Part shown: positions 43,769-53,576 of the stretch, one piece after another
How positions within the stretch are numbered: position 1 is the first letter of the stretch
Layout of the letters: every line of letters begins with the position of its first letter
NCBI GenBank assembly: GCA_001709035.1
Contig: LVKA01000016.1
Location: forward strand, 124,001 to 188,000
DNA: 64,000 nt
From: Candidatus Thiodiazotropha endoloripes
GTDB lineage: Bacteria; Pseudomonadota; Gammaproteobacteria; Chromatiales; Chromatiaceae
Reading direction: 5' to 3'
The notes under the pieces: model-generated
What the model saw: the letters and a program-made list of their open reading frames with translations, nothing else
The model's database searches: none
What the model was told of the DNA's origin: nothing
Translations under genes and position numbers: made by a program

Positions 43769-45568
43769 TCAGGAAAGACTCAACAGTGGGGTTCCAACCT
43801 GTACGGCATCACCCTCTTTAACCAGGACCTGAGACACCGTACCGGCTGAATTGGCACGTACTTCCGTCTCCATCTTCATCGCTTCCAACACCATGACAAC
43901 GTCACCAGCAGCTACCTGCTGGCCAGCGGACACCTTGATGGCGTGGATATTTCCAGATAATGGTGCGGCAATCTCCGTACCACCAGCTGGCGCTGGCGCT
44001 GGGGCTGCGGCAGGCGCCGGTGCGGCCGGGGCCACATCGGTAACCGCACCCGCGGGGGATACCTTGACGTTGTAGGTCACCCCATTGACCTCAACCTGAT
44101 AGGCTTCGGGCACGCCAGCCGATGCCGCGGCAGGTGCGGCGGCAGGCGCTGCGCTCGCAGCCGGTGGTTCCGTTCCCGGCGCCGGCTCAAAGGCATCCGG
44201 ATTGTCTCTGTTTTTGAGAAATTTCAGGCCAACCTGGGGAAAAAGCGCATAGATGAGTACATCATCGACTTCATCTTTCGCCACTTTGATGCCGTGTTCA
44301 TCGACCAGACCACGGAATTCCGCGGTCAACTTGTCCATCTCGGCATCGATCAGATCGGCTGGACGGCAGGTAATGGCCTCTTCGCCATCTTTCAGGACCC
44401 GGGACTGCAGCTCTGCATTGACCGGGGCCGGTGTTGCACCATACTCACCTTTCAATACACCTTCCGTCTCTTTGGCAATGCTCTTGTAGCGTTCACCCAT
44501 CAGCACGTTGATAACCGCTTGGGTACCGACAATCTGGGAAGTTGGGGTGACCAGTGGAATATAACCCAGATCCTTGCGTACTTTGGGAATCTCCTCCAGT
44601 ACTTCATCAAGCTTGTCGGTAGCGCCCTGCTCTCTGAGCTGATTCTCCATGTTGGTCAACATACCACCTGGTACCTGAGCGACTAGAATCCGCGAGTCCA
44701 CACCTTTCAGGGAACCTTCGAATTTTGCATATTTTTTACGCACTTCACGGAAATAGGCTGCAATCTCCTCCAGCAGGTTGAGATCCAATCCGGTATCCCG
44801 ATCGCTCTCCTGAAGAATCGCCACCACGGACTCTGTAGCAGAGTGGCCATAGGTCATACTCATAGAGGAGATTGAGGCATCCATCATATCAACACCCGCT
44901 TCGGCGCATTTAAGAGCGGTCGCCATACTCATCCCGGTGGTTGCATGGCTATGCATTGCAATCGGTATCGAAATGTTCTCTTTCAGGCGGGTGACCAGCT
45001 CATAACCGGTGTAGGGATTCAACAGCCCTGCCATGTCCTTGATGCAGATTGAGTGGCAGCCCATATCTTCCATGCTTTTACACATATCGAGCCAGTAATC
45101 CATATTGTGAACCGGGCTTACGGTATAGGACATGGTGCCCTGTGCATGCTTATCGACTTTCAAGGTCGCTTTAACCGCTGTCTCCAGATTACGCAGATCA
45201 TTCATCGCGTCGAAAATTCGGAACACATCAACGCCGTTAGTCGCCGCCCTTTCGACAAATTTATCAACAACATCATCCGCATAATGCCGATAGCCCAGGA
45301 TGTTCTGTCCGCGAAACAGCATCTGCATCGGTGTATTCGGCATGGCCGATTTCAGGATACGGATACGCTCCCAGGGATCTTCACCAAGGAACCTGATACA
45401 GGCGTCAAAAGTTGCCCCGCCCCAGGTTTCCAATGACCAGAAGCCAACTTTATCCAGCTTTTCTGCAATCGGAAGCATATCGTCAATACGCATTCTGGTC
45501 GCAAACAGAGACTGATGCGCATCTCTCAACACAACTTCTGTTATTCCTAGTGGTTTCTTTTCGCTCAT
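43769..45568 (-). CDS. oadA: oxaloacetate decarboxylase alpha subunit (biotin protein)
   Basis: Carboxyltransferase subunit of 599 aa. The N-terminal HMGL-like barrel begins [18 protein letters not shown] with metal site DAHQ and MHSHATTGM; a conserved carboxylase domain follows (to about 450), then a long Ala/Pro linker (about 470-525) and a biotinyl domain with the acceptor Lys in [11 protein letters not shown] (about residue 566). Length and order match OadA. It is preceded by oadG and followed by oadB, the standard oadGAB set. In respiratory bacteria the pump may work in either direction; the use here is unknown. Confidence 0.95.
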   Translation of the reverse strand: MSEKKPLGITEVVLRDAHQSLFATRMRIDDMLPIAEKLDKVGFWSLETWGGATFDACIRFLGEDPWERIRILKSAMPNTPMQMLFRGQNILGYRHYADDVVDKFVERAATNGVDVFRIFDAMNDLRNLETAVKATLKVDKHAQGTMSYTVSPVHNMDYWLDMCKSMEDMGCHSICIKDMAGLLNPYTGYELVTRLKENISIPIAMHSHATTGMSMATALKCAEAGVDMMDASISSMSMTYGHSATESVVAILQESDRDTGLDLNLLEEIAAYFREVRKKYAKFEGSLKGVDSRILVAQVPGGMLTNMENQLREQGATDKLDEVLEEIPKVRKDLGYIPLVTPTSQIVGTQAVINVLMGERYKSIAKETEGVLKGEYGATPAPVNAELQSRVLKDGEEAITCRPADLIDAEMDKLTAEFRGLVDEHGIKVAKDEVDDVLIYALFPQVGLKFLKNRDNPDAFEPAPGTEPPAASAAPAAAPAAASAGVPEAYQVEVNGVTYNVKVSPAGAVTDVAPAAPAPAAAPAPAPAGGTEIAAPLSGNIHAIKVSAGQQVAAGDVVMVLEAMKMETEVRANSAGTVSQVLVKEGDAVQVGTPLLSLS

Positions 45569-45633
45569 AAGCTAGCCGCCGTTGTTAATAAAACAGCCTG
45601 GTATCAGGTGTTAAAAATATGAAAAATTCTGAC

Positions 45634-45894
45634 TCAATGACGAATCGAACGATATTGGTTAATTGCCGCCGATATTACGGCAACCAGGTCGCCACGCATA
45701 GCAGCCTGTTCCTGGCCGGCCAATACTGGCGCATTGGCATGTGTATCAACGATCCTTTGTCTTTCCATCACGGCCATAGCAAGTTTTGACATCCCCTTCA
45801 TGGTAAAAACCAGAACAAGAAGGAAAGTGAAAACTATCCCCATTCCAAGCAGCATCAGGTTGACGCCTGATAGCAACAAGTCTTCAATTGGCAT
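45634..45894 (-). CDS. oadG: oxaloacetate decarboxylase gamma subunit
   Basis: Small membrane subunit of 86 aa with one N-terminal helix (LMLLGMGIVFTFLLVLVFTMKGM, about 14-36) followed by a short cytoplasmic tail ending VVAVISAAINQYRSIRH. The pattern is that of OadG, which anchors the complex. First gene of the oad operon, 65 bases before oadA. Confidence 0.9.
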   Translation of the reverse strand: MPIEDLLLSGVNLMLLGMGIVFTFLLVLVFTMKGMSKLAMAVMERQRIVDTHANAPVLAGQEQAAMRGDLVAVISAAINQYRSIRH

Positions 45895-45946
45895 TGGATA
45901 TTTTTACTCTTTGGTGATTATTTTTGTCTTTCTACGTTGGGTGAAG

Positions 45947-45967
45947 ACATGTTGTCAAGCAACATGT
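45947..45967 (-). promoter_or_regulatory. palindrome overlapping a possible oad promoter
   Basis: ACATGTTG and CAACATGT form an 8-bp perfect inverted repeat with a 5-base centre, 53 bases upstream of oadG. On the minus strand it contains TTGACA, a consensus -35; the -10 (TAGAAA at 18 bases) is weak. A regulator bound here would block the promoter. Confidence 0.5.
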
Positions 45968-46160
45968 GTACTGACAATACCTACTAACCCTTTGTTTTTA
46001 CGTAGATAATACTCCATTTATTTAGAATATATATATTCAGTATTAAGCCCATCAATCAATTCTATACTTTCACGAGGCTGCATGGCGAGAATTTTTCATT
46101 CTATTGCCACCCTGTCTGGTAAAATAGGTAGAATTTTGTTGCCGAAAACCATGGACCAGT

Positions 46161-46766
46161 ATGACCCAGGTAACCCAGTCTGATCCTTTGCCACTTGTAT
46201 TAGCCTCCAGTTCCCCATTCAGAAGAGAACTGCTCAGCCGACTTGGTTTGGAATTCAGTACCTCTTCACCCAACGTGGATGAGACCAGGCTGAACAATGA
46301 ATCAGCAGAAGCGCTCGTGCTGAGGCTGTCCAAACTGAAAGCCATGGCGGTTGCAGAGAGCCACCCTGAGGCTCTGATAATCGGCTCGGATCAGGTCGCT
46401 ACGGTGGATGAAGCGATTTTGGGTAAACCCGGTAAGCATGAAAAGGCGATTGAACAGTTACTCAACGCCTCCGGCAAGCGGGTTACTTTTTACACCGGCC
46501 TCACTCTTTACAACAGTAAAACCGGGCAGGAGCATACCTGTTGTGAGCCCTTTCATGTTCATTTCAGAACATTGACTCCATCCGAAATCGAAAATTATCT
46601 GCTCAAAGAACAGCCTTACAACTGTGCCGGTTCCTTTAAATCAGAGGGCCTTGGGATCACCCTGTTTGAGTCTATGGAAGGTACGGATCCGAATGCCTTG
46701 ATAGGCCTGCCGCTGATACGTCTCATCACCATGCTGCGTCAGGAAGGTGTGAACATCCTGGCATAG
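46161..46766 (+). CDS. Maf family nucleotide pyrophosphatase
   Basis: House-cleaning nucleoside triphosphate pyrophosphatase of 201 aa. Maf signature LVLASSSPFRRELLSRLGLEF (about 12-32), GSDQVATVDEAILGKPG (about 75-91), the YLLKEQPYNCAGSFKSEGLG segment (Glu and Lys of the active site) and GLPLIRLITML at the end. This wording is closer to YceF (m7GTP pyrophosphatase) than YhdE. It is not linked to the rpmF operon here, unlike in E. coli. Confidence 0.92.
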   Translation: MTQVTQSDPLPLVLASSSPFRRELLSRLGLEFSTSSPNVDETRLNNESAEALVLRLSKLKAMAVAESHPEALIIGSDQVATVDEAILGKPGKHEKAIEQLLNASGKRVTFYTGLTLYNSKTGQEHTCCEPFHVHFRTLTPSEIENYLLKEQPYNCAGSFKSEGLGITLFESMEGTDPNALIGLPLIRLITMLRQEGVNILA

Positions 46767-46869
46767 TCTGAGGATTCATCCACGGAAGCGGACTAACCAG
46801 CTGCGATCACCTGCTCTTAGTCACCAGCGGAGTGAACCGATTCAAGGGTTGGATTCGTGTGAACAAGCC

Positions 46870-47781
46870 CTAAAAGATCGCATCCTCGACTTTTTTGGTG
46901 TCGACGTCCAGGTTATCACTGTTTTCACCGTGCTCCAGCCTGGCAAATGCTTTGATGGTGGATCGATCCACCGATGCCAGATAGTGATCCGTACCCTCAT
47001 GGGCCAGAATATTTGCTACCTGAACAATATCCACATAATCGACTGGCGCATCATCACCCGGATCCCGGCTAAAATCCTCATGATGGGCTGCCACCTCGAT
47101 GATGCTCTCATCGAATTTCCATAACTTTAAGATACTCCCACCTATATGGGGGTGCAGCTTACGCAGGACCTTATCAAGAAACTCAGGTTTGTCTATTAAC
47201 TCTTTATATTTACATGCTTTTATTAATAGAGGTATATGCCCGATATCATGTACTAACCCTGCCACCAGCGCAACATCCGGGTCCAGTCCTGGTTGGGCTT
47301 TGGCTAACATCGCGGCATGCGCCCCCACTTTTACAGAGTGATTCCAGAGCTTATCCATTCGTCGCTCAATCTCTTTGACCGAGGTTCGGAATACCTCTTT
47401 CATGGAGACGGCATAGACCGCATTTTTCACACGCTGAAAACCGATCCGGGTAATTGCAGGCTTGATGGTGGCGATCTTGTTCATGCCCCGGTAGAGAGGA
47501 CTGTTGGCATAGCGGATCAGCCGGGCGGTCAGAGAAGCATCCCGCGAAATGACTTTTTGCAGATCAGATGCAGAGCTATCCACATCATTAATAATAATAA
47601 GCGCTTCCAGCGCCAAAGCCGGCAAGGTTGGCAGATAGATATTGTTGGCAAGCAGATCCTCTTTTACCGAGTCGACAAAACCCTTGGTTGTCGCAGATTC
47701 AAACCGCTTCTGCTCACGCTCCTGTTCTGTCTCAGTATCTACCCGCTCACCATCTGCAAGTGTAAAAACCGATTTTGTCAT
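46870..47781 (-). CDS. HDOD-domain protein
   Basis: A 303-residue cytoplasmic protein with one HDOD domain (about 50-255): LPTLPALALEALIIINDVDSSASDLQKVI, the IARD-like SRDASLTARLIRYANSP, VKVGAHAAMLA and GLVHDIGHIPLL with an intact HD pair, unlike many HDOD proteins that lost it. No other domain. HDOD proteins usually take part in signalling with c-di-GMP or two-component systems; nothing here fixes the partner. A 785-base non-coding stretch lies upstream. Confidence 0.87.
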   Translation of the reverse strand: MTKSVFTLADGERVDTETEQEREQKRFESATTKGFVDSVKEDLLANNIYLPTLPALALEALIIINDVDSSASDLQKVISRDASLTARLIRYANSPLYRGMNKIATIKPAITRIGFQRVKNAVYAVSMKEVFRTSVKEIERRMDKLWNHSVKVGAHAAMLAKAQPGLDPDVALVAGLVHDIGHIPLLIKACKYKELIDKPEFLDKVLRKLHPHIGGSILKLWKFDESIIEVAAHHEDFSRDPGDDAPVDYVDIVQVANILAHEGTDHYLASVDRSTIKAFARLEHGENSDNLDVDTKKVEDAIF

Positions 47782-48566
47782 CCGATTGCTGCCAGCCTAT
47801 TTTGTCTAGTTGGAGATCTACTCATTCAGTGACCAAACCTGTGTTTACAGCCCCTATGCCATTCTCTCAGGTCAACATGGCACACATATCCAGGCGAAAA
47901 CCCAGATCGCTAATCATTATATAAATCAAATACTAATAACACTATTATAAAGTTGACTTTAATTGCAGGATCAGTCATTAAAATTTAAGACGAAGTAGTG
48001 TATCTGCTATCCATTAGGATTAGCCTAAAACCAAACTATAAAACACCTGCAGAAGATAGCGGCAAGACAACCCGATTTCTCCAGTTTCCGAATCATTTCA
48101 AGCTAGTTGAGTGGTTGCTATGCGTCAAGCATCACACAATCAACAATTTATCAACCCGACGACCAATTCGTTCACTTTCAGCCGCAGTGAGCCCGCATGC
48201 TGGATACATGATGGGGCTCTCAAGTCTGAATACCGCATAATTAAACGGGCCATTTTTTTTAAATCTTTCACAAAAATTAAAGTTGTTGTTGCCGATAATA
48301 GTACGCACTGATGAGTTGCGGCCCACAACCAACCCGAAATCACTCAATTTCGCTGCAGCAGCGCTAATCCTAGCCGACCTGGAAACGCACTTAATTTGAA
48401 TAATAGTGATTTGTCTCTCATTTTTCGCTTCCCATCTGACCCATAACTAAAGTATTAATGCTGTTATTTCATGGAGTTAACTGTGCTAATCAGAATTATA
48501 TTTAACAATTGCTCATTCAAGTTTTAGCACGATGAGACGACTTTATGGGTAGGCTAAACAATAAAC
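47782..48566. other. long AT-rich non-coding stretch
   Basis: About 785 bases between two divergently transcribed signalling genes. I see no convincing gene: short open frames on both strands (for example 48111-48311 plus, 48132-48347 minus) overlap each other, lack good ribosome sites and resemble no family I know. AT content is higher than in the flanks. It probably holds both promoters and perhaps a decayed gene or unrecognised RNA. Confidence 0.6.
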
Positions 48567-51017
48567 ATGTCTAACGATCAAGACTTTGACGGTATGGCAG
48601 AACAGGCACTCAACCACTTTACTCAACATACTGGTGATAAGCCGGTAGTCCTTATTGCAGATGATTCTCGGGTTGTCCGAGTATCGCTGAGGAATATTCT
48701 TAACGACACCTGTCAACTCATTGAAGTTGAGGATGGGGAGCAGGCGTGGCAGGTCATCTGCCAAACGCCATCGATCGATTTGGTTTTCAGCGACCTCTCC
48801 ATGCCAAAAATAGATGGTCGCAACCTATTAACCAATATCAGAAATTCTACAACTGGACGAATATCCAACCTACCGTTCATCGTTGTTACCGGTAATGAGG
48901 CGACTGACGGTATCGCAGAAGAGCTTGAGAAGCTTGGCGCATCAGGAATGATAAGTAAGCCGTTTGATCCAACATTGATCCGGCAGTTCGTTGAAGAGTT
49001 AGCCGAAGAGACTAATCAAGAGCTCTCCATAGAAGAACAAAACGTCAAAGAACAGAGTGATTTTCTCGACAACACCACCAACAAAACACAATTTCTGGAG
49101 ATTGCCAGTCGGGAACTCTCATTTGCGATCCGCAACAAGAATGAGCTTGCTTTGGCGTTGATCAAAGTTGATCAATTCAGCAGCATTCTGGACCACTATA
49201 GCGAAGCGGCGATCGAACATATCCTGCTGGCGCTGAGAGAGATCATTGAGAAACATATCCATCCTGACGACACCCTAGGCTATTTCGGAGAGGGGTGCTT
49301 TTCGATTCTACGTCCCGCCTCGAATGCCATAGGCACAAAATACCTGAGTCGCAGAATTCTCGAAGATCTCACCTCAAAACAGTTTTATCTTGGGGAAGCG
49401 GATGAAAGCGTCACGGCGAGTATTGGTATATCAGCACCGGATATAAAACCGGGAATTCGCCTACAGGATCTGGTAAAACTTGCAGAAGGACGCCTCAAAG
49501 CCGCGTTTGAGAATGGTGGCGACAAAGTTGTCGATAAAGGTAATGAAAATCTGACTCCGGTCTCCATGCAGGACAGCATGGAGATATCCAACGTCATATC
49601 CAACACACAGCCCAGCTCTCCCCATGTAGTGAGTAAAAGCTCCTCCGAGATCAACCGGTTGGCGGCTGAACAGGTTGCGGAAATCAAAGCCAAGTACACG
49701 AATCAAGCGAAGGATTTCGAAGCTCAGGCAGGACAGATTTCTGAATACAAGAGAGCTCTGGAGGATTTGACCGCTGAAAACAGATCACTGATCGAAGATG
49801 TCAAGCATTGGAAAAATGAGTCCGCCGAAGCTGAACATCTGCGCCGGCAACTGTTTGAGGTTGAAAGCCAGTTCCAACAGCTGAAAGTCAAGTTTAGCGA
49901 AGTGCAAAAGGCCAATGATGATCTGGCACACCGCACCGACACCACCGAAAGAGAGAATCGGCGACTGATTGATGAAGAGGAAGAGAGAACAGCTTCTTTG
50001 AGACAGTCTCACCAACTGATTGAAGGTGAAAATAAGCGTCTTGAGAGTCAGATCAGCGATTTAAAAAGCCGAGCAGAGAAAGCAGAGCTTGAAAGCCTGA
50101 AATCGAATCAGCTGGTAACCAGTCTGAGGGATAACAGCAATCTGCTGAAGATGCAGGTTGATCAGCTACAACAGGAAGTCAACGAACTGCGGGAAAAACA
50201 GTATCAGCAACCAACAACTGACGAGAAACAGAACAGCACCCCAAGCACTGAATCAAATTCGGAATTAAAAACAGACACTGATCTACTGGAAGAGCTGTAC
50301 AAGCCTGAATTGGCTCTGTCAGCCACTCCGGAGCCGCCGCAGCAAAACAAATCGGTCAAAGAGAATAAAACCGATTCTGTGCACCTGTTTCCGGATAAAG
50401 AGCAGGTCGACCTGAAACAGAAGCAGGTGAAAGAGAGCAGGATTCCACCGTTTCGGGTAGAAGCTGAACCGATGTTCTTCAAAAATGGCTTCAATCCCTC
50501 CTCATTCACTATTGCCAGCTTGATCATGTTGGCCGTAGTCGTAATCGGCGGCATCTACCTTTACACAGTAATGATTGCTCCACACCCGAATGATCTTGCT
50601 TCTGACACAAGTCAGGTAGCGCTGCAGAGCACTTCTCCCAATGATGGCGCTGCAGCCCCGGCGAGCAAGGAGGTCGTAGTAGAGCAAACCGCAGATAGCA
50701 GCAGTAGTACGGCAGCCCCATCAATCAACAGCGCTGGATTTCAGGAAGTGGCTCCCGTCGCCAGAGTGCTGAGCATTTCTGAGGAGCTGAGGCTTGAAAA
50801 AGAGCTGACATTACGTCAGATGGCTGAGGAAGAGTTCACTCGTAGTCTGGTCAGCACTACGACGGCCGAACCAGAGTATTCTGATCCGACAGAAACATTT
50901 TCTACAGATTTTGAAGTTCAGCCGGAGCCAGCCAACGAAGTGCTTCCCCTATCACCTGCATTTGAAGCAGAAGCCGAGACAGTGGATCTCGATGCGGCTG
51001 CTGATGGCCACAATTAA
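48567..51017 (+). CDS. receiver / degenerate GGDEF / coiled-coil transmembrane protein
   Basis: An 816-residue protein of unusual architecture. Receiver domain (about 26-145) with ADD, phospho-acceptor Asp76 in VFSDLSMPKIDG and GMISKPFDP; a GGDEF-like domain (about 170-320) whose active site reads FGEGCFSIL instead of GGDEF, so it is probably not a cyclase; a long coiled coil (about 360-560); an acidic/polar linker; one membrane helix (about 646-670, IASLIMLAVVVIGGIYLYTV); and a Ser/Ala/Glu-rich tail of about 145 residues that should be periplasmic. It could link phospho-signals to a cell-envelope structure. No known gene name. Confidence 0.85.
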   Translation: MSNDQDFDGMAEQALNHFTQHTGDKPVVLIADDSRVVRVSLRNILNDTCQLIEVEDGEQAWQVICQTPSIDLVFSDLSMPKIDGRNLLTNIRNSTTGRISNLPFIVVTGNEATDGIAEELEKLGASGMISKPFDPTLIRQFVEELAEETNQELSIEEQNVKEQSDFLDNTTNKTQFLEIASRELSFAIRNKNELALALIKVDQFSSILDHYSEAAIEHILLALREIIEKHIHPDDTLGYFGEGCFSILRPASNAIGTKYLSRRILEDLTSKQFYLGEADESVTASIGISAPDIKPGIRLQDLVKLAEGRLKAAFENGGDKVVDKGNENLTPVSMQDSMEISNVISNTQPSSPHVVSKSSSEINRLAAEQVAEIKAKYTNQAKDFEAQAGQISEYKRALEDLTAENRSLIEDVKHWKNESAEAEHLRRQLFEVESQFQQLKVKFSEVQKANDDLAHRTDTTERENRRLIDEEEERTASLRQSHQLIEGENKRLESQISDLKSRAEKAELESLKSNQLVTSLRDNSNLLKMQVDQLQQEVNELREKQYQQPTTDEKQNSTPSTESNSELKTDTDLLEELYKPELALSATPEPPQQNKSVKENKTDSVHLFPDKEQVDLKQKQVKESRIPPFRVEAEPMFFKNGFNPSSFTIASLIMLAVVVIGGIYLYTVMIAPHPNDLASDTSQVALQSTSPNDGAAAPASKEVVVEQTADSSSSTAAPSINSAGFQEVAPVARVLSISEELRLEKELTLRQMAEEEFTRSLVSTTTAEPEYSDPTETFSTDFEVQPEPANEVLPLSPAFEAEAETVDLDAAADGHN

Positions 51018-51155
51018 GGCATAGGCATCCATCCCGGATTGTCCAAATCCATCTGATAATACCTCTCTTTTCTCACTCACCGCAGCAATAACCATCTTGC
51101 ATCGCTCATCTTCTGTTGCCTTGATAACTGAGTATCCCGCAAAACATAACAGGAT

Positions 51156-51686
51156 TTAATTCTCAGTCTGGTCACTGGCTTGCTGCTGAAAGATACTGGC
51201 ATGCAGAGGCCAACCAGACTCATCAATTACGAAAACTGTCCATTTTCCCTCTTCCCCAGGGTTGAGACTCTTGATTGAATAGGCCCGCCAGCGGGGGCCG
51301 CCGACATGAATATTGACCTCACTGATCACTTCCCCTTCAAATTCCCATCTGTGAATGATTGTACGACCCTGGAGATTTCTAAGATCCGTAAAAAAAGAGA
51401 CTTCCGTGGCGTTCTCATCCAGGCTGACTACCTGATCCACAGGCTCTCTGTTGATCACAGCGGTGGTAAAAACTGCCCGGGCGACATAGGCATCGGGCAC
51501 AGGAGACTCTTCGATACCTTGTGATTCCAGTAGCATTTGTGCTTCCGTTTCAACCTCCTCCGAGATCACACTCCCTTGTGGCGAATCAATCGCTTCCTGT
51601 GACCATAGTGAGGACTGTATGGAGATCAGCAAGATAGCCAGCCAAGCCTGCTTTATAGGCTTATATCCTTGAAGTTTTTTTATCAT
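51156..51686 (-). CDS. exported DUF2914-domain protein
   Basis: About 176 aa. I choose the ATG at 51686 because GGAGGTG lies 5 bases before it; longer in-frame starts run into the protease gene. An N-terminal hydrophobic segment (AWLAILLISIQSSLWS) works as signal or anchor. The C-terminal half (about 80-165) is DUF2914: VARAVFTTAVINREPVD, HRWEFEGEVISEV, GGPRWRAYSIKSL, GKWTVFVIDESG. Such domains are found on envelope proteins with unknown task. Located just downstream of the zinc peptidase gene. Confidence 0.85.
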   Translation of the reverse strand: MIKKLQGYKPIKQAWLAILLISIQSSLWSQEAIDSPQGSVISEEVETEAQMLLESQGIEESPVPDAYVARAVFTTAVINREPVDQVVSLDENATEVSFFTDLRNLQGRTIIHRWEFEGEVISEVNIHVGGPRWRAYSIKSLNPGEEGKWTVFVIDESGWPLHASIFQQQASDQTEN

Positions 51687-51757
51687 TAACACCTCCGACA
51701 TGCTGTTATTGAAAAATTGAAACAGAAATCCCTGACAGGCGCCAGTTTTTGCCTCGA

Positions 51758-52441
51758 CTATCTTCGCAGAACACGAATCCATTGCCAGAAATTCAATAAA
51801 CCAGCGAGTGAGGCGGACAGATAGGTAAAGGCTGCCGCCCGTAATATTTTTTCTGCCGCTGGGTATTGTTCCGTTGTTAGATAGCCATCTTTTAACAGGG
51901 GCATGGCTTTTTTAAAACTTGCGTCCAATTCAACCGGCAGGGTGAGTAACTGTAACAGTACATTGGTCCCCATGATCAGAAATGCCGCCAGGGCACTGAT
52001 CATCCCGATTGCCGGCGCCCTGGAGATCACTGAGGCAACAGGAGCCAGAAACAGCAGAAATGAACCCAGGCGTTGAGCAAATTGTGCGAACCGAGCCAGT
52101 CGGGTCCGCCAGCGAAACATCGGTTCATTCGCCGCGTCCTGCAGCGCATGGCCCACTTCATGAGCTGCGGTTGTAATTGCAGTCAGTGATCTCCCGCTCA
52201 TTCTCTCCTTAGATAGCCTGACAGCTTTATCACCTGGATCGTAGTGGTCTCCCAAATCAGTACTTTCAACACGCACATCCTTCAGGGAAAACCGATCCAA
52301 CAGGTGCCTAGCCAATTCACCAGCATTGCCGGGAAAGTTATCTTCATCCTGTAGACTGTGCTTTTTCATTGTCCGATTGACCCACCATTGTGGCCCAAGC
52401 AGAAGCAGAAGCAGCAGTGTCAAAATCAATACGTAGTGCAT
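51758..52441 (-). CDS. YugP-like membrane zinc metallopeptidase
   Basis: About 227 aa, starting at ATG 52441 (an in-frame TTG is four codons earlier). It has an N-terminal helix (YVLILTLLLLLLLGP), the zinc motif HEVGH in TTAAHEVGHALQDA (about residues 105-118), then two or three more helices including SFLLFLAPVASVIS and LAAFLIMGTNVLLQLLTLPVE with a conserved Glu. This is the Zn_peptidase_2/YugP family (PF04298-type). Substrates are unknown. Confidence 0.9.
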   Translation of the reverse strand: MHYVLILTLLLLLLLGPQWWVNRTMKKHSLQDEDNFPGNAGELARHLLDRFSLKDVRVESTDLGDHYDPGDKAVRLSKERMSGRSLTAITTAAHEVGHALQDAANEPMFRWRTRLARFAQFAQRLGSFLLFLAPVASVISRAPAIGMISALAAFLIMGTNVLLQLLTLPVELDASFKKAMPLLKDGYLTTEQYPAAEKILRAAAFTYLSASLAGLLNFWQWIRVLRR

Positions 52442-52776
52442 GCCTTGTCTCAACCGAGAGCAGAACTATTATGGTTTGGAATTGATCAGTTTATAACCTG
52501 GTAATTCAATACGTCACGTTGAGGGTTATAACGTAACCGGCGGCTCGCCTACTATTAACCCTGCGACTAAGTATGTCGTGTTTATACTATGATGATCAGT
52601 GGCAGGAAAAGTTTGAGAAACCCTCTTGTTTATTCTTAGTATTGGATGGGAGGCGGAGGTAGGGCCTTGCTGTATGGACAGGGTGCTTGTTGACAACCAG
52701 CAGCGTTCAACCTGTTAGTCCTCTCTGCAACAACACCATAACCATGCCAGATGGATGGTTATGGCGTTGATATCAA
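52442..52776. other. intergenic region with a hairpin
   Basis: No gene seen. A stem CCATAACCAT (52736-52745) with ATGGTTATGG (52755-52764) lies 12 bases beyond the DUF4332 stop and probably ends that gene; there is no strong U run. The remainder probably holds the protease promoter. Confidence 0.55.
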
Positions 52777-53181
52777 CTAGTAGGTCACTACTCTTGGAAG
52801 CTGTTTAGCTTCAGCCACCCATTTCTCAACTGAGGAGAGACTGGGAGTAGCACGTACCAGATTCTTTGCTTCATTGACCTCAACCATTTTAGAATGCAGA
52901 TTCTCAGGCTTTCTTTGCGCCAGTTCAGGCACCGTATCCACACCTGCAGCTTCCAACAGATCGGAGTACTGTTCACCAATACCCTTGACCCTGAAAAGGT
53001 CGGCCATATTGACCCATCTGAGAATCAATTTGCCACTGATTCCGGTTGAATCTTCAAGTGCCTTACGCCCTTTCTTGGTACTCCCCTGCTCCAGCAAGGC
53101 TTCCAGGCTTTTGATATCAGCCGCTTCCAGTTTTGATGCGTAGGTTGCACCGATACCCTCGATTTCGACTAGCTTAGTCAT
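52777..53181 (-). CDS. DUF4332-domain protein
   Basis: A protein of about 134 aa with two helix-hairpin-helix-like repeats: VEIEGIGATYASKLEAADI (about 4-22) and DLFRVKGIGEQYSDLLEAAGVDTVPELA (about 62-90). This is the DUF4332 fold, thought to bind nucleic acid or act as a scaffold. The ATG at 53181 follows GAGAGAGA; the open frame extends 70 codons upstream but that part has no matching features and has a poor start. Stand-alone gene. Confidence 0.85.
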   Translation of the reverse strand: MTKLVEIEGIGATYASKLEAADIKSLEALLEQGSTKKGRKALEDSTGISGKLILRWVNMADLFRVKGIGEQYSDLLEAAGVDTVPELAQRKPENLHSKMVEVNEAKNLVRATPSLSSVEKWVAEAKQLPRVVTY

Positions 53182-53557
53182 GATTTTAAGTCTCTCTCTG
53201 GTCGGATAGGTGGTTATTCTTCTTCCATAGTGAGTGTTCCGATACTCAACATCTGCCATCCCTATGCACCCTCTGAAAGGCTTATCATCCTGCACAATCA
53301 CTCTACCGGCATAGGCCGCCTGGTTTCCACAATGGGCGGCAATACAGGTGACCTGTTGATTCAGTGGCATCTCCCCTGAACCCTCTGACAACGATTATGC
53401 AGCAGAAAAATCAAGCTGGCTTTTCCATCGCCCCCTTTATCATCCCTGTGAGATGTCCATAATACACACTATAAGAGTTTGATAAATCTTGATTTAGCTC
53501 TGAATTCTAAACAAGTGTTAAATGTTTTATCAAGGTATTCCAGTGTCTGCTTACCCT

Positions 53558-53576
53558 AGGGCCTGTTAACACTAAT
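53558..53576 (+). repeat. GTTAAC-centred dispersed repeat, copy 2
   Basis: The same 19 bases as at 6304-6322. The last bases include the stop codon (53572-53574, minus) of the RRM-like gene, so the repeat marks its 3' boundary. Confidence 0.7.

Noticed and set aside
48111-48347. short frames in the long gap as genes
   Set aside because: They overlap on opposite strands, lack ribosome sites and match no family; support is too weak to call.
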